Position numbers and translations under genes: made by a program. A stretch of DNA of 10,478 bases, from assembly GCA_903954205.1 (NCBI GenBank), contig CAJBMR010000165.1:1-10478 (forward strand), written 5' to 3'. Within the stretch, counting starts at the first letter, position 1. The number at the start of each line of letters is the position of its first letter. The notes beneath the pieces were generated by a model. The model saw only the letters and a program-made list of their open reading frames with translations. It was not told the origin of the DNA and made no database searches. This document shows, one piece after another, positions 1 to 5,724 of the stretch. Source of the DNA: an uncultured bacterium (GTDB lineage: Bacteria; Actinomycetota; Actinomycetes; S36-B12).

Positions 1-1
1 C

Positions 2-88
2 GTGCCCGAGGTGAGCGAGCGCGCGCAGGTGCGCGAGGCGCGCGAGCGCATGGATACCGGGCTGAAGGCCCAGCGCCGCGGGGTGTAG
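2..88 (+). CDS. C-terminal end of an unidentified protein (5' part outside window)
   Basis: The frame starting at base 2 is open from the window edge to a TAG at 86-88 and encodes about 28 residues, rich in Arg, Glu and Ala and probably helical. Nearly every codon in this frame ends in G or C, as in the neighbouring genes, whereas the frame starting at base 1, also open here, has mixed third positions; that is why I chose this frame. No domain can be recognised from so short a tail. It ends 55 bp before the acyltransferase start on the same strand. A small chance remains that this stretch is non-coding. Confidence 0.5.
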   Translation: MPEVSERAQVREARERMDTGLKAQRRGV

Positions 89-98
89 TTCGGCCGAA
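89..98. repeat. 10-bp perfect palindrome TTCGGCCGAA
   Basis: TTCGGCCGAA reads the same on both strands and directly follows the stop codon of the upstream gene, about 34 bp before the proposed -10 box of the acyltransferase. With no loop it would be a poor terminator; a protein-binding site is possible but a chance occurrence in GC-rich DNA cannot be excluded. Confidence 0.25.
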
Positions 99-131
99 AA
101 GGATCCCCCGGAGGGACGCCACCCGGCTGGA

Positions 132-137
132 TAGGGT
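132..137 (+). promoter_or_regulatory. Candidate -10 box (TAGGGT) for a leaderless acyltransferase transcript
   Basis: TAGGGT matches the actinobacterial TAnnnT -10 pattern and is followed by exactly six bases and then the ATG at 144. That places transcription start on or next to the A of the start codon. No convincing -35 hexamer is visible 17-18 bp upstream. A GGAGGG at 110-115 is too far (28 nt) from the ATG to act as its ribosome binding site, which favours leaderless initiation. Confidence 0.45.
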
Positions 138-143
138 CACCGC

Positions 144-2144
144 ATGACAGGTCCGGCCGCCGAGCATCGGCGTGCGGACATCCAGGGCCTCAGGGCCCTC
201 GCCGTCATCGTCGTCATCGCCTTCCACGCCGGGCTTCCCGTGCCGGGCGGATTCGTCGGAGTCGACGTCTTCTTCGTCATCTCCGGCTTCGTGATCACCG
301 CCATGCTCATGCGCGAGTGGGCATCGTCAGGCCGGATCGCCTTCGGGACCTTCTACCTGCGCCGCTTCCGCCGCCTCACCCCTGCGCTCGCCCTCATGGT
401 TGGCGTGACGATGATCGCGGCGGCCTTCCTGCTCTCTCCGCTCGGACCGCAGGAGACTGCCGCACAGACCGGCATCGGGGCCATGCTCCTGGTCGCCAAC
501 GCCGTCATCGCCGCCACGACGGGCGGCTACTTCGACGCGCGCGCCGAGATCAACCCCCTACTCAACACCTGGTCGCTGTCGGTGGAGGAGCAGTTCTACC
601 TCGTCTTCCCCGCCCTTCTCGCTCTCGGCTGGCTCCTGGCACGCAGGAGCCGCCGGCAGCTGCCCGCCATCCTCATCGTCTCCGCGGTCGCGGTCAGCTC
701 CTTCGCACTGACGCTGATCCCCTCCGACTCCCCCTGGCTGGGCTTCTACTCGCCCTTCACTCGCGCCTGGGAGTTCGCGATCGGCGCTCTCCTCGCCCTC
801 GCGGCCGTGCGCATCAGATCGGTGGCACTCGCCACGGTGATTGCCGTCGCGGGACTCGCGGCCGTGCTCGCCTCGCTGTGGCTGATCGACGACTCCACGC
901 CGTTTCCCGGGCCGTGGACCCTTTTGCCTACCGTCGGCGCACTCCTGCTCCTCCTTGCCGGTAGCCAGTCAGCCAACCCGGTGAGCCGATCCCTGGGCTG
1001 GCGCCCCATCGTCGCCATCGGCGACACGTCGTACTCCCTCTACCTATGGCACTGGCCCGTCATCGTCTTCGCCGCCGCGCTGTGGCCCGAGACGGCGTGG
1101 GTGCTCGTCGTCGCGGCGGTCGTGTCGATCGCGCCCGCGGTGCTCTCCTATCGCTACGTCGAGCAGCCCATCCGGCTGTCACGCGGTCACCCGGCGATCC
1201 TCGTGGCCGCCACGCTCATCCCGCCGCTCGCGCTGGCCGGCGGCCTGTGGTGGGCATCCGCCAACGGCATGTGGTCGCCCCGCGTGCAGGCCTACAAGGA
1301 GGTCGTGCAGTCCGAGGGCATCGCGGTGCAGCGGGGCTGTGACCTCGGCATCCCGGCTGGCCAGGCTGCCCCCGACTGCACCTGGAACGCCAACGCGCCC
1401 GGCACGCCCCTCATCCTGCTCGGCGACTCCAACGCCGCGCACTTCGGCGAGGCCCTCATCGCCACCAGCGATGAGCTCGACCGACCGCTGACGATCGCGA
1501 CCTACACAGGCTGCCCCTTCATCGACGTGCGCTTCACCCAATCGGCCTTCAACCAGGAGGACAGGCGTACCTGCCGCGCGTACGTCGCCAAGACCCTCGA
1601 CTGGCTCGACACTCAGCCGCCTTCGACGGTGGTCCTGTCGGCCAGCGACCGCATCTGGGAGGGGCAGTCCTACGAGTTCGAGCCCAGCGGAGCGCGCGGA
1701 GGCACCCCCGAGGCGTACGCCGTGCTCGAAGAGGCGCTGGAGTCCACCGTCAGGCGCATCGAGGCCGCAGGCCACCAGGTCGTGCTGGTCCAGACGGTGC
1801 CGCAGTGGGGCACCATCGCGGGCAGGGAGCACCGGCCCTACGTGTGGGATCCCCTCGAATGCACCACGTTCGACATCCTTGCGGGCGCGTGCCAGCAGTC
1901 GATGCCGCTGTCAGCCGCCGAAGAACAGCATGCCGCGTCACGCACGGCTATCGAGAGCGTGGCAGCGCGCACCGGTGCCACCGTGATCGACCTCTTCGAG
2001 CCTCTGTGCCCAGAGGAGGTGTGCTCGACCCTGCAGGGGGAGATCTTCGTCTACCGCGACTCCACGCACATCTCACCGGGATTCAGCCTCATGCTGGCCC
2101 CGGAGTTCATCACCGCGCTGCGGGCGCCTCCCGTCACAGAGTGA
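144..2144 (+). CDS. Acyltransferase-3 family membrane protein with C-terminal SGNH domain (OafA-like)
   Basis: A 666-residue protein that probably moves acetyl or another acyl group across the membrane onto a cell-envelope polysaccharide. The N-terminal half (about residues 11-380) is the multi-spanning acyltransferase-3 domain. Visible hallmarks are R17, the conserved FHAG histidine H28, GFVGVDVFFVISGF at 36-49, SVEEQFY at 146-152, LYLWHWP at 299-305 and YVEQPIR at 338-344. The C-terminal part (about 420-660) is an SGNH hydrolase-like domain, with GDSN at 427-430 (nucleophile S429) and DSTH at 639-642 giving the Asp/His pair. Length and domain order match full OafA/YrhL-type proteins with an extracytoplasmic SGNH domain. 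The acceptor glycan is unknown, and no other glycan genes are in view. The gene ends in an 11-bp overlap with the convergent dehydrogenase gene. Confidence 0.93.
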   Translation: MTGPAAEHRRADIQGLRALAVIVVIAFHAGLPVPGGFVGVDVFFVISGFVITAMLMREWASSGRIAFGTFYLRRFRRLTPALALMVGVTMIAAAFLLSPLGPQETAAQTGIGAMLLVANAVIAATTGGYFDARAEINPLLNTWSLSVEEQFYLVFPALLALGWLLARRSRRQLPAILIVSAVAVSSFALTLIPSDSPWLGFYSPFTRAWEFAIGALLALAAVRIRSVALATVIAVAGLAAVLASLWLIDDSTPFPGPWTLLPTVGALLLLLAGSQSANPVSRSLGWRPIVAIGDTSYSLYLWHWPVIVFAAALWPETAWVLVVAAVVSIAPAVLSYRYVEQPIRLSRGHPAILVAATLIPPLALAGGLWWASANGMWSPRVQAYKEVVQSEGIAVQRGCDLGIPAGQAAPDCTWNANAPGTPLILLGDSNAAHFGEALIATSDELDRPLTIATYTGCPFIDVRFTQSAFNQEDRRTCRAYVAKTLDWLDTQPPSTVVLSASDRIWEGQSYEFEPSGARGGTPEAYAVLEEALESTVRRIEAAGHQVVLVQTVPQWGTIAGREHRPYVWDPLECTTFDILAGACQQSMPLSAAEEQHAASRTAIESVAARTGATVIDLFEPLCPEEVCSTLQGEIFVYRDSTHISPGFSLMLAPEFITALRAPPVTE

Positions 2145-2148
2145 CGGG
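2130..2148. terminator. Perfect stem-loop carrying both convergent stop codons
   Basis: CCCGTCAC-AGA-GTGACGGG is a perfect 8-bp stem with a 3-base loop, extendable by one G-U pair. The left arm contains the dehydrogenase stop (TCA on the plus strand, 2134-2136) and the right arm contains the acyltransferase stop (TGA, 2142-2144). It sits exactly where two transcription units meet and is symmetric, so it could stop polymerase from both sides. There is no T-run on either side, which is common for actinobacterial terminators. Confidence 0.55.
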
Positions 2149-3129
2149 GACGCCGGTGCGCGCGCTCTCGGCGGCGGCAGCTGCAATGACGACGGGCGCG
2201 CGACCATCAGCCAGTGATACCGGCGACTCACCGCCATCGAGCACGTAGTCGGTGAAGTAGCGCCACTGATCGCGATACGCCGTCTCGTAGCGCTCGATGA
2301 AGAAGTTGGGCAGCACGGGCTTGTGCGTTTCGTCGGCGAGATAGACCTCGCTGCGGTTGAGTCGCTCGTTGTCCGAGACGGCCATCCCGAGTGAGCCGAG
2401 CACCTCGACACGCTGGTCGTAGCCGTAGGGAGCCTCGCGCGAGATGTCGATCGTGGTGATGGCGCCGTTGGCGTGTGTGAGCACCGCGACGCCGAGGTCG
2501 ACGTCACCGGCCTCACCGATCGCGGGATCGATGAGGTTGGCCCCCTGGGCCCACACCTTCACGACGGGTGACCCAACGACGAAGGCTGCCATGTCGAAGT
2601 CGTGGATCATCATGTCGACCCAGATGCCACCGCTCACCCTCACGTATTCCACCGGTGGCGGCGAGGGATCGCGGCTCGTCACGCGGGCCATGCGCACATC
2701 GCCCACGCGCCCACTGCGCACAGCCTCGCGCACCGCGCGATGGCCGGGGTCGAAGCGGCGGTTGAAGCCGACCATGAAGGGCACGCCCGTGCGCTCGAGC
2801 ACCTCCGCCGCACGATCGACCTCCGCGAGGTCGAGGCTCACCGGCTTCTCGCAGAATATTGCCTTGCCTGCCTCCGCGGCCGCGACGATGTAGTCGACAT
2901 GGGTGTCTGTCGATGTGCAGATCGCCACGGCATCCGACAACGCGATCACCTCTTCGGCGCTCACCGCAGGCACGCCGTACATCGCTCCCACCTCGGATGC
3001 CGATGCGGGATTGACATCGCTCACTGCCGAGAGTGTGGCGCGGGGAGTCTGGCGCGCGATATAGCCCGCATGCATGCGTCCAATGCGTCCGGTGCCGATG
3101 ACACCGATGCGAAGGAGGTCGGTGCTCAC
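2134..3129 (-). CDS. iolG: Gfo/Idh/MocA family oxidoreductase, probable inositol 2-dehydrogenase
   Basis: A 331-residue NAD(P)-dependent dehydrogenase, full length for the family, expected to oxidise an inositol or similar polyol to the keto form in the cytoplasm. The Rossmann motif GVIGTGRIG is at residues 9-17, the family EKP motif at 94-96 (catalytic Lys95), and the substrate-site block DMMIHDFDM at 172-180 provides Asp172 and His176; Lys/Asp/His is the known catalytic set of bacterial inositol dehydrogenases. GFNRRFDPGHR (121-131) and a YGYDQRVEV stretch in the C-terminal half are also IolG-like. The start is GTG at 3127-3129, overlapping the upstream dioxygenase stop as GTGA, with a GGGAGA ribosome site before it, so translation is probably coupled. 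No other iol genes are in the window, so the substrate could be another cyclitol or sugar. Confidence 0.82.
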   Translation of the reverse strand: MSTDLLRIGVIGTGRIGRMHAGYIARQTPRATLSAVSDVNPASASEVGAMYGVPAVSAEEVIALSDAVAICTSTDTHVDYIVAAAEAGKAIFCEKPVSLDLAEVDRAAEVLERTGVPFMVGFNRRFDPGHRAVREAVRSGRVGDVRMARVTSRDPSPPPVEYVRVSGGIWVDMMIHDFDMAAFVVGSPVVKVWAQGANLIDPAIGEAGDVDLGVAVLTHANGAITTIDISREAPYGYDQRVEVLGSLGMAVSDNERLNRSEVYLADETHKPVLPNFFIERYETAYRDQWRYFTDYVLDGGESPVSLADGRAPVVIAAAAAESARTGVPVTL

Positions 3130-4259
3130 GTGGTCTCCCGTCGGGTGGAGTGCTCCTTGAGTGCCCCCCGCACATCGTCAAGCGTGCGCCGCTGCTTGAG
3201 TGCATCGCGCACGACGTCCGCCTGGCTCGGCGGCGCCAGGCCGCCCACCGGGGGATCGCGGTCAAGATTGGTGGGGAAGGGATACCCCTCTGCAGCGGAA
3301 CGCAGGGCGAACTCGACAGCCGGGTCCTCCGCTCCATTGTCGGCGCGCGCGAGCATCTCGGGGTAGACGGCAAGAACGACGCGCTCGCGATCGATGCTCT
3401 CCATCGCACGGCCGAAGGCACTCGAAACCTGCAGGAGATTGACCATCCTGCGCACGTCAGGCGTGTGGTTCGTCCCCGCCCCGTGGATGAGTGCGGGATT
3501 GAAGAAGATGGCATCGCCCTTGGCGAAGGGCACCTGCACGCAGTGCTCGGTGGTGAACTCCGCGAAATCCTCACGGCCACCAATGAGATAGCCGCCCGGG
3601 TACTTCTGTGAGTGCGGCAGCAGCATGGTGGGACCGGTCTCGATCGGGGTGTCGCCGTGGGCGACGGCTCCCTGCAGCGTGAGCACGGGCGAGAGTTCGT
3701 GGGCGTGGTCGGGGTAGTGCTCGATCTGCGCCGCCGACATGAAGCCGAGGTGATAGTCGCGGTGCGGCACCTGGGCTTCCCCACCGGGATTGACGACGTT
3801 GACCTGGGCCGTCATCTGATACGCCGGACCGAGCCACGCCGTCGAGACAAGGTCGATGATGTCGTTGCCGTGGTAGTCGATGAAGACGGCAGGATCAGCG
3901 ACGGCGAGCTTTTCCAGGGAGTTCCAAATTCGATCGTTGGTGCCGGGCTTAGCGAAATGATCGCCCACGGACTGCCCGGCAGCATTCTGCTCATCGATGA
4001 TGCGGAAGAAGACGTCCGTCGCGCGATCCACGATCGTCGGGTCGACGGCTCCCTCGACGATGACGACGCCCGGTCCGTCACGCAAGGCTCGGGCAAGCTC
4101 GGTGAGAGCGGCCTCCCGATCGGCGTCGCGCAAGCCGTCTGCGGCGTACACCAGGACATTGGCCTCGATGCGGTCTGCGAGCGGGTAGTCGGCGAGCCGG
4201 GTCTGCTCCGCCACGACCGCAGCGAGGTCCTCGACTCGACAGTCCACGGCGCGCAGCAT
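3126..4259 (-). CDS. Phytanoyl-CoA dioxygenase (PhyH) family Fe(II)/2-oxoglutarate oxygenase
   Basis: Encodes 377 residues from the ATG at 4257-4259. The family uses a non-haem iron and 2-oxoglutarate to hydroxylate a small molecule or lipid-like substrate. Seen here: the HxD iron motif in PHRDYH (H166, D168), the distal iron ligand in NPALIHGAGTN (H259) and an Arg pair 11-12 residues later (R270/R271) that fits the 2-oxoglutarate contact. This iron-binding fold occupies roughly residues 60-300; a C-terminal tail follows. An in-frame ATG at 4311-4313 would add 18 residues. I prefer the shorter form because the extension has less GC-rich third positions, looks unlike the family core and would leave only 26 bp to the divergent hydrolase. 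First gene of a unit with the inositol dehydrogenase, whose start overlaps its stop by 4 nt; the two probably act on the same compound. The substrate cannot be read from sequence. Confidence 0.85.
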   Translation of the reverse strand: MLRAVDCRVEDLAAVVAEQTRLADYPLADRIEANVLVYAADGLRDADREAALTELARALRDGPGVVIVEGAVDPTIVDRATDVFFRIIDEQNAAGQSVGDHFAKPGTNDRIWNSLEKLAVADPAVFIDYHGNDIIDLVSTAWLGPAYQMTAQVNVVNPGGEAQVPHRDYHLGFMSAAQIEHYPDHAHELSPVLTLQGAVAHGDTPIETGPTMLLPHSQKYPGGYLIGGREDFAEFTTEHCVQVPFAKGDAIFFNPALIHGAGTNHTPDVRRMVNLLQVSSAFGRAMESIDRERVVLAVYPEMLARADNGAEDPAVEFALRSAAEGYPFPTNLDRDPPVGGLAPPSQADVVRDALKQRRTLDDVRGALKEHSTRRETT

Positions 4260-4339
4260 GGGCCAATCCAAGCACCCAGCCCCGAGCAGAACCGGCAATT
4301 GGGGCACGCGCATGGGCCAGGAATGCCACCATCGCGGGT
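4260..4339. promoter_or_regulatory. Divergent promoter region between dioxygenase and hydrolase genes
   Basis: These 80 bp separate the two divergent start codons (if the shorter dioxygenase start is right) and must hold both promoters. No strong TAnnnT box is seen; the best minus-strand candidate is TTGGAT, six bases before the ATG at 4259. An inverted repeat GCCCC (4279-4283) / GGGGC (4301-4305) with a 17-base gap could be an operator. Neither start has a clear Shine-Dalgarno sequence. Confidence 0.35.
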
Positions 4340-5305
4340 ATGAGACCCGGACTCGTCATCGGAGCGGCCGCAGTAGCCGCCGGAGCGGTTGCGGTGGGAG
4401 CCGCCCGCCGCCAGGCGCATGCCATCGCCACGTCACCCGACCCCTACCCCTATGAGCGGATCAGCCAGGAGCCGCAGGGCGAGACATCCTTTGTGGAGCG
4501 CCCCGACGGCACCCGAATCCGCGTGGTCACCGCCGGCACAGGGCCGACCATCGTCCTGGCCCACGGCATCTACATGAGCGTCATCGAGTGGACCGTCCTG
4601 TGGGACCTGCTGCTGGAGCGCGGCTACCGTGTGGTCGCCTTCGACCAGCGCGGGCACGGGCAGTCCACGATCGGGACCGACGGAATCACCACGGCATCGA
4701 TGTCCGGCGACTACCTCGCCGTACTCGAGCACGTCGATGCGCAGGACGCTGTGCTGCTCGCACATTCGATGGGCGGCTTCCTCGCGATCGCAGCGGTGCT
4801 CGATGTGCCGGGAGTCGCAGAGCGGCTGCGTGGGCTCATCCTCATGTCGACCTTCTCCGGCGATGTCCTGCGCGGGGCGCCCCAGAACAAGGCACAGATC
4901 CCGCTCATCAAGTCCGGTGCGCTGCAGAAACTTGTGTCCAACGACACGATCGGCACGATCTTCGGCGCCAGCATCTGCGGTGATGAGAAGTCGCCCGCCA
5001 TGGTCCAGGTCTTCCTCGATACCTTCCGGGCCGCGGATCACCGCTCCTTGCTGCCGATCCTCGAAGCCTTCATCGCCGAGGATCGAGGTGACCGACTACA
5101 CGAGATCACTGTCCCCACGATCGTGCTCTGCGGCACGAAGGATCAGACGACGCCGCTGTGGCAGTCCGAGCGGCTGGCTGAGTCGATCCCCGGCGCGCAG
5201 GGATGGTGGGTCCCACGCGCGGGCCACATGCTCAACTGGGAAGCCACTGCCGCAATCGTCGAGGCGATCTCGGATCTGTCACCCGTGCCGTCACCCACCC
5301 GTTGA
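4340..5305 (+). CDS. Alpha/beta-fold hydrolase with N-terminal hydrophobic segment
   Basis: A 321-residue serine hydrolase-type protein. The catalytic triad can be placed: nucleophile S143 in the elbow AHSMGG, acid D268 in GTKDQTTP and histidine H296 in RAGHMLNWE. The oxyanion-type HG motif is at 75-76 and DQRGHGQS at 102-109, both typical of alpha/beta hydrolase-1 proteins such as esterases, lipases and C-C hydrolases. Residues 4-22 are Ala/Val/Gly-rich and hydrophobic, followed by Arg-Arg, consistent with a membrane anchor or uncleaved signal, so the enzyme may face the outside or sit at the membrane. It is divergent from the dioxygenase, and its stop codon lies in the first copy of a 14-bp tandem repeat. 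The substrate is unknown; a role with the adjacent oxidative genes is only suggested by position. Confidence 0.85.
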   Translation: MRPGLVIGAAAVAAGAVAVGAARRQAHAIATSPDPYPYERISQEPQGETSFVERPDGTRIRVVTAGTGPTIVLAHGIYMSVIEWTVLWDLLLERGYRVVAFDQRGHGQSTIGTDGITTASMSGDYLAVLEHVDAQDAVLLAHSMGGFLAIAAVLDVPGVAERLRGLILMSTFSGDVLRGAPQNKAQIPLIKSGALQKLVSNDTIGTIFGASICGDEKSPAMVQVFLDTFRAADHRSLLPILEAFIAEDRGDRLHEITVPTIVLCGTKDQTTPLWQSERLAESIPGAQGWWVPRAGHMLNWEATAAIVEAISDLSPVPSPTR

Positions 5306-5360
5306 CTGCTGCGCGTTGACTGCTACGCGTTGACGGCTATGCGTCGACTGCTACGCGTTG
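5300..5360. repeat. 14-bp tandem repeat, about 4.4 copies
   Basis: The unit CGTTGACTGCTACG occurs head to tail at 5300-5313, 5314-5327, 5328-5341 and 5342-5355, plus a partial CGTTG at 5356-5360. Copy 2 matches the unit exactly; copies 1 and 4 differ at one base each and copy 3 at two. The array begins in the last codons of the hydrolase, whose TGA stop (5303-5305) belongs to copy 1. Copies are contiguous with no spacers, so this is not a CRISPR array. It fills most of the gap between two convergent genes. Confidence 0.9.
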
Positions 5361-5389
5361 CGTCACGCATGCGCGCCAGACATGACGCG
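5359..5389. terminator. Weak possible stem-loop between convergent genes
   Basis: GCGTCA (5360-5365) can pair with TGACGC (5383-5388), extendable by a T-G pair, around a 17-base loop that contains the palindrome CGCATGCG. It lies just past the tandem repeat and 12 bp from the stop of the small minus-strand gene, where a terminator for both genes would be expected. The stem is short, the loop is long and there is no T-run, so this is tentative. Confidence 0.2.
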
Positions 5390-5400
5390 CCGTCTCGCAG

Positions 5401-5694
5401 TCAGCGCTCGGTGTAGAAGCGGAGCTCAGTGGGCTCGCGCAGTTTGTCCGCGAGGAAGGTATTGCCCTCAGTCACATGCGACAGCGTCATGTGCTCATCC
5501 CAGGCTTCCCGGGAGGCGAACTTCTCGAGCATGAGCCACGTGTCGGCGTCCTCGCCCACCACGAGCTCCATGAAGATGTTGCCCGGCTCCTCGCGCGTGG
5601 CGTCGCGCATGAAGCGCAGGCGCTCGACGACGACCTCGGCGAGCTCCATGCGCGGCTTGATGACAGCAATGAGGTAGAGAGGGCCATCGGACAT
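5401..5694 (-). CDS. Antibiotic biosynthesis monooxygenase (ABM) domain protein, YgiN-like
   Basis: A 97-residue protein made of a single ABM (dimeric alpha/beta barrel) domain, the normal length for this family. Family features visible are EEPG at 35-38, E57 in a LMLEKF strand and the spaced histidines H68 and H73 in EAWDEHMTLSH. Relatives include quinol monooxygenases and small cofactor-free oxygenases acting on aromatic or quinone-like compounds; others have no known activity. It lies 30 bp after the GMC oxidoreductase on the same strand and could be co-transcribed with it, but it also has a well-placed -10 box of its own (TAGCAT, six bases before the ATG). No Shine-Dalgarno sequence is visible, consistent with leaderless expression. 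A shared substrate with the flavin enzyme upstream is plausible but unproven. Confidence 0.85.
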   Translation of the reverse strand: MSDGPLYLIAVIKPRMELAEVVVERLRFMRDATREEPGNIFMELVVGEDADTWLMLEKFASREAWDEHMTLSHVTEGNTFLADKLREPTELRFYTER

Positions 5695-5700
5695 GGCGCG

Positions 5701-5706
5701 ATGCTA
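5701..5706 (-). promoter_or_regulatory. Candidate -10 box (TAGCAT) for a leaderless ABM gene transcript
   Basis: Read on the minus strand, TAGCAT is followed by six bases (CGCGCC) and then the ATG at 5692-5694. The spacing equals that before the acyltransferase start at 144 (TAGGGT, six bases, ATG) and would put the transcript start at the start codon. It lies in the 30-bp gap after the GMC gene; no clear -35 hexamer is visible. Confidence 0.45.
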
Positions 5707-5724
5707 CCGGGCCGCATCGCCTGC

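Noticed and set aside
2513..3784. Minus-strand open frame (about 423 codons) bridging dioxygenase and dehydrogenase in another frame
   Set aside because: It is an out-of-frame shadow of two well-supported genes and is rich in Arg, Ser and Pro with no domain.
3612..4343. Plus-strand open frame (about 243 codons) antisense to the dioxygenase
   Set aside because: No recognisable motif, and the opposite strand carries a full PhyH domain with iron ligands.
5300..5360. CRISPR array
   Set aside because: Units are 14 bp, contiguous and without spacers, and no cas genes are near.
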